Assembly: GCA_029259635.1 (NCBI GenBank)
Contig: JAJDEU010000052.1
Coordinates: 186,001 to 250,000 of the forward strand
From: Planctomycetota bacterium
Lineage (GTDB): Bacteria > Planctomycetota > UBA1135 > GCA-002686595
Direction of reading: 5' to 3'
Length of the DNA stretch: 64,000 nt
The notes under the pieces are model-generated. The model was not told the origin of the DNA. It was given only the letters and a program-made list of their open reading frames with translations, and did not search any database. This document shows, in pieces, positions 54,643 through 62,670 of the stretch. A program made the position numbers and the translations under genes. Numbering within the stretch: position 1 is the stretch's first letter; each line of letters begins with the position of its first letter.

Positions 54643-56427
54643 TTAGAACGGCCACCACACGGGAATCATCAAGACGGAGACTCCCGCAAGGATGACGGTG
54701 AGCGGGAAGCCGACTCGCAAGAAGTCTTTGTACTTGTAGTCGCCGGGTCCCATCACCATCGCGTTGGCTTGGTGTGCGACTGGTGACATGAAGGCGAGGT
54801 TGGCTCCGACGATGACGCCGAGCAGGAGCGGTCGATTGCTCACGCCGAGCTCGGTAGCGAGTGAGATGGCGACCGGGGTCATGATCACGGCCGCGGTCAC
54901 GTGATTCATCACTTGCGTCATCAAGGTGGTGACCGCGATGAGCACACTGAGGATGACGACCGGGTTCGAGGCGGTGGCGCCGAGGCCGGCGATCCACTCG
55001 GCTAGATCGTGACCGAGTCCGTGTCGTTCGAAGGCGCGGCCGAGCGCGAGCATGCCACCGATCAGAATCAGGACCGACCAGTCGATGGCGTTGCGGACCT
55101 CGTGCGGGCGCAGGCAACCGGTCAGGAGCAGACCGACCGCGCCGGTGAGTGCGGCCATGGAGAGGTCCATCCACCCGAGCGAACTGAGCACGAGAACAAG
55201 CGCCAGCATCAGGCAGGTCATCAACGCGCCGCGTCCGAAGACCGGCGGGTCGAGCTCGCCGAGAACCAAGAGGTGACGGTTTTCGCGCAGACGGTCGATG
55301 TCGCGCGTGTGTCCTTGAATGAGCAGCGTATCGCCGACCTCAAGCGAGGTGTGCGCGATCTTGCTGGGTTGGACGTCGCCGTGCTTCGAGATGGCGAGCA
55401 CGTTGATGCCCGTCTCCTCTTGAAAGTTCGCTTCGACGAGCGTACGTCCGATCAGAGGCGACGTCGCGGGAATGACGCTCTCGACCATAAGCACGTCGGG
55501 GGAATCGAGTCGCATGCTGCCCGCATTGACCGAGTCGCGCTGATGCAAGTTCAGATCATTTCGCAATCGCAGAATGGCATCGGGCTCGCCCTGCACCATA
55601 AGGACGTCGTCGTTGCGAATGCGGTTGTAAGGTCCTGGCGCGAGCATGGTGCCGCCGCCCTCCGCTCGCACAATGCCGAGGACCGTAACCTCGTACTTGT
55701 CGAAGAAGTGCGCGTCGGCGACGACGCGATTGATGAGCGCACTGCTCGGGTCGACGAGGACCTCGGTGACGAACTTCGGTACTTGATAGTGCTCGCTGAG
55801 ACTGGTCTTGGTACGCGAGCGCGGGAGCAACTGGCGTCCGGGCCAAACGAAGAAGAGCGTGGTGATTCCGAGGAGGAGGAGGCCGAGGTGCGCAAACTCG
55901 AAGAGCGCGAACGGGATCTCGCCCTGATCGACGATGGCGCCATTGACGGCCACGTTCGTGGAGGTGCCGATCACCGTGACCATGCCACCGGCGAGACTGC
56001 CGAAGCAGAGCGGCATGAGAAGTCGCGAGACGGCGACTTTGCTCTGCCGGCCGACGGAGCCCAGGACGGGAATCAAGGTCGCAACGACTCCGGTGTTCGA
56101 CAGGATGGTGGACATCAAACCACCGACCGCTGTGATGCGAAGCGTGAGACCGGCCTCATTGCTCTGCGCACGCATGATGAGTTTTTGGGAGATAAACTCG
56201 GCGATGCCCCAGCGGGAGGTCGCTTGCCCAAATACGTACATGCACGCGATGACGACGATCGCTTCGGAAGAGAAGCCGGCGAAAGCCTCGGTCGGGCTGA
56301 GGCATTCGGTCACGGCCAAGACCCAAGCCACGAGAATCGCAATCAGGTCGTAGCGGAGAGCGTCCGTTACAAACAGGGCCACGCTTGTGATGAGCACCGC
56401 GAGGACAATGAGCTGCGAGTCGACCAT
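54643..56427 (-). CDS. SLC13/DASS-family transporter with two central RCK_C domains
   Basis: 594 residues. Two groups of membrane segments flank a soluble centre. The centre (about 200-385) carries two RCK_C-like (TrkA-C) units, VTVLGIVRAEGGGTMLAPGP and INVLAISKHGDVQPSKIAHTSLEVGDTL. The N-terminal DALRYDLIAILVAWVLA-TEAFAGFSSEAI region and the C-terminal LGVIVGANLAFMSPVAHQANAMVMG (a SNT/PxxHQ-type motif) match the SLC13-like putative dicarboxylate/sulphate carriers. Substrate is unknown. RCK domains usually bind ligands that gate transport. Confidence 0.88.
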   Translation of the reverse strand: MVDSQLIVLAVLITSVALFVTDALRYDLIAILVAWVLAVTECLSPTEAFAGFSSEAIVVIACMYVFGQATSRWGIAEFISQKLIMRAQSNEAGLTLRITAVGGLMSTILSNTGVVATLIPVLGSVGRQSKVAVSRLLMPLCFGSLAGGMVTVIGTSTNVAVNGAIVDQGEIPFALFEFAHLGLLLLGITTLFFVWPGRQLLPRSRTKTSLSEHYQVPKFVTEVLVDPSSALINRVVADAHFFDKYEVTVLGIVRAEGGGTMLAPGPYNRIRNDDVLMVQGEPDAILRLRNDLNLHQRDSVNAGSMRLDSPDVLMVESVIPATSPLIGRTLVEANFQEETGINVLAISKHGDVQPSKIAHTSLEVGDTLLIQGHTRDIDRLRENRHLLVLGELDPPVFGRGALMTCLMLALVLVLSSLGWMDLSMAALTGAVGLLLTGCLRPHEVRNAIDWSVLILIGGMLALGRAFERHGLGHDLAEWIAGLGATASNPVVILSVLIAVTTLMTQVMNHVTAAVIMTPVAISLATELGVSNRPLLLGVIVGANLAFMSPVAHQANAMVMGPGDYKYKDFLRVGFPLTVILAGVSVLMIPVWWPF

Positions 56428-56715
56428 GTTTTGCGGCGGAGCCGTCTGGGAATAAGTCTACCCGGAAGCCCGGAAACGACCAATTTTGGAGGGGGAATGA
56501 GCCCTCTCGATGAGCCCGACGAGGGCGTGAAAAACCAAGATCGCTAAAAAACTTCCGAGGCGGATGAAACGATCGACTCTCGCACCCTGGGAGGCGGGCT
56601 CGGGGAAGACTAGAATGCCCTTCGGAAGAGGTGGCTCATCATCGGCAGGTTCCGGGGCTGGCCCTGATCGCCGAGTCCTTTTTTTGCACCCTCTCCCCGA
56701 ACCCGTGCTCCCGCT

Positions 56716-57819
56716 TTGAAACCCATCGACTCCCATCTCTTTGCCGATCGCGTCGGAGCCTGGATACTCAAGAACGGGCCGGACTCGGACGTGGTCGTCT
56801 CTTGCCGAACTCGACTCGCTCGAAACGTAGCGGGCTACAACTTCATCTCGCGCCTGTCCGAGAGCTCGGCTCGAGAACTGTCGGGCAAGCTGGAGGAGCT
56901 CCTGCTGTCCAAGGGAATCGACGGCGAGACGGTCTGGGTCTCTATGGAGGATGCCGACCCGGTTTTGCGACTGCTGCTGCGCGAGCGGCACCTCGCCAGC
57001 CGTGATCTCGCTCCCAGTGACCCGAGCCGCGCCAAGCTGCCCGGCCGCGCCGTGGCCTTCGGAAAATCGGAGACGCTCTCCGTGATGATCAATGAGGAGG
57101 ACCACCTCCGCATGCAGGGCCTCGCGGCGGGGCTGGACCTCGATCTCGCCTGGGACCGAGTCTGCACCCTCGAGCGCGAGCTGCGCGGCGAGCTCGAGTT
57201 TGCCTACAGCGATCGGCTCGGTTTCCTGACCGGCTGCCCGACCAACGTGGGGACCGGCCTTCGAGCCTCGGTCATGCTTCACTTGCCCGCACTCGGGCTC
57301 GTGCGCGCCGAGCTCGACAAGGTCTTTACCGCCGCCCATCGCACCGGACTCGCTGTGCGCGGAATGTATGGCGAGGGAAGCCGCGCAGCCGGTGATTTCT
57401 ACCAGGTCAGCAACCAAGTCACGTTGGGGCGCACGGAGGATCAACTGGTCGGCGACCTTAAGGAACTGGTGCCCTGCGTCGCGGAGTTCGAACGCAAGGT
57501 TCGCAAGATCTTGTTCGAAGAGCACCGCGCATCGATTCAAGACAAGGTCAGCCGCTCCTACGGGATCCTGCGCACGGCGCGGGCGATGCCCACCGAGGCG
57601 GCGCTCTCGCACTTGTCGCTGGTTCGACTGGGGGAGTGCCTGGGGCTGCTTCCCGATGGGGCCTCAAGCGACCTGAAGCGCGTCGCCATTCAGATCCAGA
57701 AGGGCCATCTCCAAGCTCTTCACGCCGATGGGGACCAGGCCAGTATTCTCGCTGTTAGCGAGCGCGATCGCCTGCGGGCGAGCTATCTCCGCCGACGCTT
57801 CTCCGACAGCCAGAACTAG
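56716..57819 (+). CDS. mcsB: Protein-arginine kinase (McsB-like, ATP:guanido phosphotransferase)
   Basis: 367 residues from a TTG (no ATG or GTG in frame nearby). Phosphagen-kinase motifs: SCRTRLARN (29-37), NEEDHLR (126-132) for guanidine recognition, and LTGCPTNVGTGLR (171-183), followed by RGMYGEGSRAAGDFYQVSNQVTLG. McsB phosphorylates arginines on proteins and marks them for ClpC-ClpP in Firmicutes. Here no McsA, CtsR or ClpC gene is adjacent. The presence outside Firmicutes is known in a few phyla. Kinase activity is likely; partners are unknown. Confidence 0.88.
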   Translation: MKPIDSHLFADRVGAWILKNGPDSDVVVSCRTRLARNVAGYNFISRLSESSARELSGKLEELLLSKGIDGETVWVSMEDADPVLRLLLRERHLASRDLAPSDPSRAKLPGRAVAFGKSETLSVMINEEDHLRMQGLAAGLDLDLAWDRVCTLERELRGELEFAYSDRLGFLTGCPTNVGTGLRASVMLHLPALGLVRAELDKVFTAAHRTGLAVRGMYGEGSRAAGDFYQVSNQVTLGRTEDQLVGDLKELVPCVAEFERKVRKILFEEHRASIQDKVSRSYGILRTARAMPTEAALSHLSLVRLGECLGLLPDGASSDLKRVAIQIQKGHLQALHADGDQASILAVSERDRLRASYLRRRFSDSQN

Positions 57820-57903
57820 CCCGGGGCTCGGCTCTGCCGTGCGGGGCGAGATTTCCTCGCAGGAGGTTCCAGATCCCGAGCGTGGGGACTCGAAAGACGG
57901 AGA

Positions 57904-58665
57904 GTGGTTTTTGCAATAATCCTCCTCTCCCTACTCAGCTCGGGCGCTTCTCCGATAGCGGTCGAAGACGTCGTCGCGTCGACGCCGAACCCGGCTGTTG
58001 GCGAGCTTGAGGAGCCCGAGATTCAGCTTCGCGTTCGCGTGCTGCGAGGGACTGCCGAATACGTTCTCCCCGAGGGCGGCAAGGTCAAGCGGCTGCGTCC
58101 CTCGAAAGACGCGCTTCGAGCCGACTCCGGAATTTACCTGGAGTTCGGTATCTCGACGAAAGTCGAGTTGGTTTGGGCTGGAGTGGGGAGTACGCGAATC
58201 GAAGGTCCTGCGGCCATCAGTTGGAAGACGGGCTTGATCGATTTGCACCCAGATGAATCCGCGCGGATCGATCTCTCGGGTTCGCAAGAGACGGCACTGA
58301 ATCAGGAGCAGCCGGAAACTGCCGGCTCCATCCTGGCTCGATTCGAGGCTCACAAGAAGTTCCGAATCACGAACCGCCCGCCGATACGTCAGCCGGTTTC
58401 CCTCGTCTTGGGAGCCTTTAAGAATGTGGAACTCGAGGCCCACGGTCCGGGCTTTCAGCTGCTCTTTGATCGCGAGGGTTGGAGCCTCGCGGTGCCCTCG
58501 GGTGCTGTTCGACTCGTCAGTCGAAAGGACGAGCAGCTAGAAGTGAACCACCATGGGGGCCTGCCGATTCGGGTTCGAACGAACCAATTGCGCCCTCCGG
58601 GGACGTGGCCGGTTCGCATTCAGTCGGGCTCTCGGCTGCTCTTGCCCGCGCCTCTTCGGGAGTAA
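57904..58665 (+). CDS. Exported beta-rich protein of unknown function
   Basis: 253 residues from GTG 57904, which starts a signal peptide (FAIILLSLLSSGASP). The mature part alternates short beta strands (IQLRVRVLRGTAEYVL, STKVELVWAGVGSTRIEGPAAISW) and resembles FecR-like or adhesin-like domains only weakly. No motif can be named. It follows mcsB by 84 bases on the same strand and ends 7 bases before the convergent CBS gene. Function unknown. Confidence 0.65.
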   Translation: MVFAIILLSLLSSGASPIAVEDVVASTPNPAVGELEEPEIQLRVRVLRGTAEYVLPEGGKVKRLRPSKDALRADSGIYLEFGISTKVELVWAGVGSTRIEGPAAISWKTGLIDLHPDESARIDLSGSQETALNQEQPETAGSILARFEAHKKFRITNRPPIRQPVSLVLGAFKNVELEAHGPGFQLLFDREGWSLAVPSGAVRLVSRKDEQLEVNHHGGLPIRVRTNQLRPPGTWPVRIQSGSRLLLPAPLRE

Positions 58666-58672
58666 ACTCGGG

Positions 58673-59146
58673 CTAGCTCGCTCGATCTTCCCCGGGATCC
58701 GCCTCGACCAGCGCACCTTCGGCGCTATGGATGTAAGCCGTGAGCGCTTTGACTTCGGCGCGCTTGACCTGAAGCAGCTCTCGAAGCAAGTCGCGCAAGC
58801 TGAGCAGGCCGATCAGTTTGCCGTCGCGAATAATGGGCAGGTGTCGGATGTGACGGGTCTGTACCTCGTGCGCCGAGTCGGAGACCGTGCGCTCCGGAGA
58901 GGCGTAGAAGACCTCGCTCGTCATGTAATCCGCGATGCGCGCCGTCTTCGGATCGACGCCAGCCAGGATCACGCGCATCATCAGATCTCGTTCTGTGAAG
59001 ATGCCGATGGGGGCCTCTTGGTCATCGACAATCATCAGAGCGCCGATTTTGCTCTCGCCCATCAGCTGGACAGCCTCTTGGACCGTCGCGTTCCGCAGTA
59101 CGGTGACGACCTTCCGGCCGACGAGCAGTTCACCAATCATCTTCAT
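58673..59146 (-). CDS. CBS-pair protein
   Basis: 157 residues with a strong AGGAGGG Shine-Dalgarno ending 9 bases before the ATG. Two CBS repeats fill the protein: ATVQEAVQLMGESKIGALMIVDD-GIFTERDLMMRV and RTVSDSAHEVQTRHIRHLPIIRDGKLIGLLSLRDLL. CBS pairs bind adenine nucleotides or SAM-type ligands and regulate partners. No effector domain is fused, so it is a stand-alone sensor. The C-terminal tail is acidic. Confidence 0.9.
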   Translation of the reverse strand: MKMIGELLVGRKVVTVLRNATVQEAVQLMGESKIGALMIVDDQEAPIGIFTERDLMMRVILAGVDPKTARIADYMTSEVFYASPERTVSDSAHEVQTRHIRHLPIIRDGKLIGLLSLRDLLRELLQVKRAEVKALTAYIHSAEGALVEADPGEDRAS

Positions 59147-59663
59147 AAGGATCTTCCCTCCTAAACATAGCCCACTAGAGGGGATACAGCCAAATCTCGG
59201 CGTATATACCCCACGGCAATGGGCTTAGAATGAGCTTGCGGCGCGACGAGAAGGCCCATTCTAGCGCGCTGAAATCCAACTCCCTCAGCCCTAATTCAGA
59301 GAATGACACGGGGAAGTAGTCAGTCTCGCTATCGGGAGCGAATCGCCGCGGGCCTCACCGGGCTCTCTCACGGGCGCGGAAGGCATAAGTGCCGCTACTG
59401 CCGGTCACCCGGTGATTCCCAACGATTTCGGCAGTCCCAGGGCTCTCGGAGGACTTGTGACCGTCCGAGGAAGCTGCGCCACTTCCTGAGATGGAATCCG
59501 CGCTCCGGAGGGATGGGCAATCGATCGTACGGAGCTAAGTCGGTTGAACTCAGTAGTACGGGGGAGCAGGAAGATTGAACTTCCTCCCAAGCCTTCATCG
59601 GCCCCGCTATCGGGGTGGAGTGCCGATGAGAATCTCCTACATGGTCGAGATGAAGAACCGAGT
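59147..59663. other. 517-bp gene-free, hairpin-rich region between the CBS and HAD genes
   Basis: No credible gene on either strand. Inverted repeats are dense: AATGGGC (59218-59224)/GCCCATT (59254-59260) competes with TAGAATG (59226-59232)/CATTCTA (59257-59263); CGGTCAC (59402-59408) with GTGACCG (59457-59463); GGAAG/CTTCC near 59469-59487; a GGAAG-ATTGAA-CTTCC stem near 59569-59584; and TCATCGG/CCGATGA enclosing CCCCG-CTAT-CGGGG near 59597-59630. It could be a structured RNA or the remains of a mobile element. RNase P, tmRNA and SRP RNA signatures were not found. Confidence 0.4.
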
Positions 59664-60287
59664 CTACTGCAGTTCTACGGGCTGCTTGCCAAGTAGGCCG
59701 AGGATGGCGTCTTGAAGGTTGTCCGCGGTGAAGTTGGGGGTGACTTCAAACTCGCCGTCCTGCACGCCTTGCCCGGTTCGAACGCCCGCGATTTTGCAGC
59801 CGGCGCGCCATCCGGATACGAGCTCCACGGTGCTGTCGCCGACAATCCAGCTCTTGTCCAACTCGATCGAATCGTTGAGCATCGCGTGGTAGAGCAAGCC
59901 GGTGTTGGGGAGGAAGAAGACGGAGTCGAAAGCGTGGGCTCCAACGCCTTCGGGATGGTCCAGGCAAATGTACTGGCGACGAATGTGAATCCCCTCATCG
60001 GAGATTTGGGCACAGATTTCCGTATTGAGGTCGTTCCACTCTTCGTCGGAGAGTCGGCCGTGAGCAACGTCGAGTTCGTTCCCGATCAGGTAGATCAGCC
60101 AATTAGCGCGATGGGCCATAAACAGGGCCTCAAGAGCTCCCTCGTGGAATTCGAGGTTGGATACCGACTTTTTTTCCCCCTCGGACGGTTCGACCAAGAG
60201 CGTTCCCCAGAGGTCAATGAAGAGGCCCCGCGGGGCGGGAGGGGTTCCGGGAAGCGGCGCGTAGGGGGTGGGGTCGAAGAGGCTCAT
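59664..60287 (-). CDS. HAD-superfamily protein of the HisB-N/GmhB type with altered motif I
   Basis: 207 residues from ATG 60287. Motif I reads FIDLWGTLL, so the second Asp (acid/base) of DxDxT is replaced by Trp. Motif III/IV are GDSTVELVSGW, with Glu where the second Asp is expected. The body (HIRRQYICLDHPEGVG, then WIVGDSTVELVSGWRAGCKIAGVRTG) follows the heptose-bisphosphate phosphatase (GmhB) layout, but the zinc cysteines are missing. Function may be changed or lost. It is divergent from the GT4 gene across 187 bases. Confidence 0.75.
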   Translation of the reverse strand: MSLFDPTPYAPLPGTPPAPRGLFIDLWGTLLVEPSEGEKKSVSNLEFHEGALEALFMAHRANWLIYLIGNELDVAHGRLSDEEWNDLNTEICAQISDEGIHIRRQYICLDHPEGVGAHAFDSVFFLPNTGLLYHAMLNDSIELDKSWIVGDSTVELVSGWRAGCKIAGVRTGQGVQDGEFEVTPNFTADNLQDAILGLLGKQPVELQ

Positions 60288-60474
60288 AGATCTGACTTGT
60301 TGAGGAGGACAAAACCTGTTGTTCGACCTTGGTTGTCGGCAGGAGTCAGGATCTCTTGAGGGATCAAGATTGAGTTTCTTGAAGTCCGATACATGCTCTT
60401 GGAAAGTCATTCCGAACCCACCGGAGAACACGGTCATCATTTCCGAACAGCTAGAGCAAGAAGAGTCGCGACCG

Positions 60475-61602
60475 ATGCGCGTCGCGCTGCTTGTCGATCC
60501 TCTGACGATGAGGACGAAGGGCGGAGATCACGCGCCCGAGATCGCTCGTGAGCTCTTGGGAAGAGGCCATCTCGTTCGCGGCTTCGGAGTTGCCCCGAGC
60601 GTCATCCCGCACTCGAGCGAAGAGAGCGGCGCGATCGAGGTTCCGGGGTTGCTCGCCTGGAAGCCGGATGTCTTGATCGCGTATGACGCGCTCTCCCCAA
60701 CCGCATGGCTCGGCGCGCGGACCGCACGTAAGCTCGGAGCTGGCCTGGTTCTGGTCGAGGTCGGAATTGAGCACCCGCGGCGCATTCACGAGCGCGTGCT
60801 CCAGGCGATCGGTGAGAGGCTATGGGGCCGCTACGTCCGCCGGACCGCGAACGCGCTCATTGCTCTGGATGAGGAAGCGGCTCGACTGGCAGAGCTCGAG
60901 GGCTTTCCCGAGACTTCAATCACGACGTTGCTGCCGGGTGTCGATTTGGAACGATTCCGGCCGGGCCTGTCCAGCGCGCTCGTGGCGCACCATCGAATCC
61001 GAGGCAGAATGCTGACCTACGTCGGTCGCCTCGAGGAGTCGCGTGGCCTCCGAACTCTGCTCGACGCTTTCGCTTCGACGGTCGGCCAACGCAATGACTG
61101 GTCGCTGGTCATCGCCGGCGACGGACCGGCATCGGCCTCCTTTCGAGCGGTCGCGGACCGGCTAGGTGTGAGCGAGCGTGTTCACTGGCTCGGACGCCCG
61201 CGCCAAGAGGAACTCCCCGCTCTCATCGGGGCCGCCACTCTTATGGCCGTCCCCGCCCTCGACACCGCCGTTCGCGGAAAGCAAATCGGTCGCGCGATGG
61301 CCTGCGGTGTTCCGATTCTGGCGTCGGACAATGCACGCCTTCGATCCTGGGTTCAGGAAGACGTGACGGGCTTGCTCGCTGCTCCGGGTGACCGAATGGC
61401 CTGGCGAGAAATTTTGACTCGTGCGGCGGGCGCTCCGATGGCTCGCAAGCGCTGGGGTGAAAACGCTCGTCAGTTCGCCGTCTCCGAATTCGCTTGGCCG
61501 AGAGTTGCCGAGCGTTTCGAGCATGTGCTCGTACGAGCGTTGCGTTCTCAGAAGGAGCCGTGCTCCGACGAGCTTGGCAGCGAGGCGCTCGAGAAGTCCT
61601 GA
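60475..61602 (+). CDS. GT4-family glycosyltransferase
   Basis: 375 residues from ATG 60475, which begins MRVALLVDPLTMRTKGGDH, a normal GT-B N-terminal Rossmann strand and GG(D)H motif. The C-terminal half has LTYVGRLEESRGLRTLLDAF, the WSLVIAGDGP nucleotide-sugar strand and MACGVPILASDNARL, all GT4 hallmarks. The usual E-x7-E is AVRGKQIGRAMACG, lacking the first Glu. Cytoplasmic or membrane-associated sugar transfer is predicted; donor and acceptor unknown. Confidence 0.85.
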   Translation: MRVALLVDPLTMRTKGGDHAPEIARELLGRGHLVRGFGVAPSVIPHSSEESGAIEVPGLLAWKPDVLIAYDALSPTAWLGARTARKLGAGLVLVEVGIEHPRRIHERVLQAIGERLWGRYVRRTANALIALDEEAARLAELEGFPETSITTLLPGVDLERFRPGLSSALVAHHRIRGRMLTYVGRLEESRGLRTLLDAFASTVGQRNDWSLVIAGDGPASASFRAVADRLGVSERVHWLGRPRQEELPALIGAATLMAVPALDTAVRGKQIGRAMACGVPILASDNARLRSWVQEDVTGLLAAPGDRMAWREILTRAAGAPMARKRWGENARQFAVSEFAWPRVAERFEHVLVRALRSQKEPCSDELGSEALEKS

Positions 61603-61635
61603 TTCGGTTGAAGGCGAGCGCGTGCGGAGGGTCGG

Positions 61636-62463
61636 CTAGGCGGACTCGGTCGCTTTGCGGAGCTCTTGCTTGAGGAAGGTCATATCCTCCGCGTACTGCT
61701 GCACGGCCTTGCGCGTCTCATCCGCGATTTCGCCGAAGCTGGCCGTGATCTTGACGCCTTCCGGTCTCTCTTCCAAATCGTGAACGGTGACCAGTGCCTC
61801 GCAATGGCCGCGCTTGAGCAACGGCAACCGGAACTTCACCCGCAGGTCGGTTCCGACGGCGAGCATTTGCGCCATCTCAAAGGGAGAGAGACTTGTGCGC
61901 CCGCCGCCCCAGGTGAAGCGGACGGAATCGGTGTCCAAGCCGGACATGCGTCCGATGCCATGCCAGCGCTTGCCGAATGAGTGCCCGTGGACGGGGTTGG
62001 TGATTTCCAGAGTGCGCTCTTCAAGGGGAATGAAGTGGTCGATTCGCTCGGGATCATCGAGCGTGAACAGAATGGCGCCCTCGTCCTCTTCGGGCGCAGC
62101 GCCCTCGCCGGTCTCGTGTTGATGGCCGGCGACGAGCGCTTCGCCGGCCGCCTCATCGGAATCGAAGATCGGAATCAATCGATCGAGCCCCACCTTTTCC
62201 ATCACTTCGCGGCTGAAGGAGGAGGGACGGGAGATGCCCAGCTGGCCGCCGCCCTTCGACGCAAGGCGCGACGCTTTGATGATCGCGCCCATCGCGGTGG
62301 AGTTGAGAAACTTCACCATCCGCATATTCAAGACAATATCCGCGCTGCCCGCTTCCACCAAGCTCTCGACTTCTTGCTGAAAGAGCGGGCAGTAGTAGGT
62401 GTCAAACTCCCCGTGCAGGTGAAGAATGATGTAGTCGTCGCGTGCTTCAGCGCTGATGCGCAT
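61636..62463 (-). CDS. STAS domain fused to a PilZ-like domain
   Basis: 275 residues with AGGAG about 10 bases before the ATG. Residues 1-110 are a STAS (anti-sigma-factor antagonist) domain with the phospho-acceptor-type LNSTAMGA (Ser55). After an acidic linker (HETGEGAAPEEDEG), residues about 130-260 look like a PilZ-type beta barrel (LRVKFRLPLLKRG, VKITASFGEIADETRKAV). The cyclic-di-GMP RxxxR motif is not obvious, so ligand binding is uncertain. It could link partner-switching to surface or motility control (inference). Confidence 0.75.
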   Translation of the reverse strand: MRISAEARDDYIILHLHGEFDTYYCPLFQQEVESLVEAGSADIVLNMRMVKFLNSTAMGAIIKASRLASKGGGQLGISRPSSFSREVMEKVGLDRLIPIFDSDEAAGEALVAGHQHETGEGAAPEEDEGAILFTLDDPERIDHFIPLEERTLEITNPVHGHSFGKRWHGIGRMSGLDTDSVRFTWGGGRTSLSPFEMAQMLAVGTDLRVKFRLPLLKRGHCEALVTVHDLEERPEGVKITASFGEIADETRKAVQQYAEDMTFLKQELRKATESA

Positions 62464-62670
62464 AAGAAACTCCTGATCCTTTTTACAGGTGTGAAGGTGC
62501 CCAGCATGGGGACTCCTCTTCGAGAGTGCAAGACGGGGTGCCTAAAGGGCAAGATGGGGCGTTCGTTCGGTGGCGGTGCTCCCCTTGCGTAAACTAATGG
62601 GTCCTGTCGAGCGAGCCCGATGGAGCCTGTCTCGCGCGATGCTGACCCGACGGAACGGAACGAAAACAGC

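Noticed and set aside
55009..56547. 512-codon plus-strand frame opposite the SLC13 transporter
   Set aside because: The transporter reads as a full family member on the minus strand; the opposite frame is low complexity and charged.
56458..57612. 384-codon minus-strand frame opposite mcsB
   Set aside because: McsB motifs are complete on the plus strand; the shadow has no recognisable domain.
59303..59578. 91-codon plus-strand frame and 67-codon minus-strand frame in the gap after the CBS gene
   Set aside because: Arg/Ser/Gly-rich or Trp/Pro-rich without homologous pattern; better explained as structured non-coding sequence.
59230..59640. RNase P RNA, tmRNA or SRP RNA in the structured gap
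   Set aside because: The diagnostic GAGGAAAGTCC, tag-coding or GGAAGCAG-type SRP motifs were not found on either strand.
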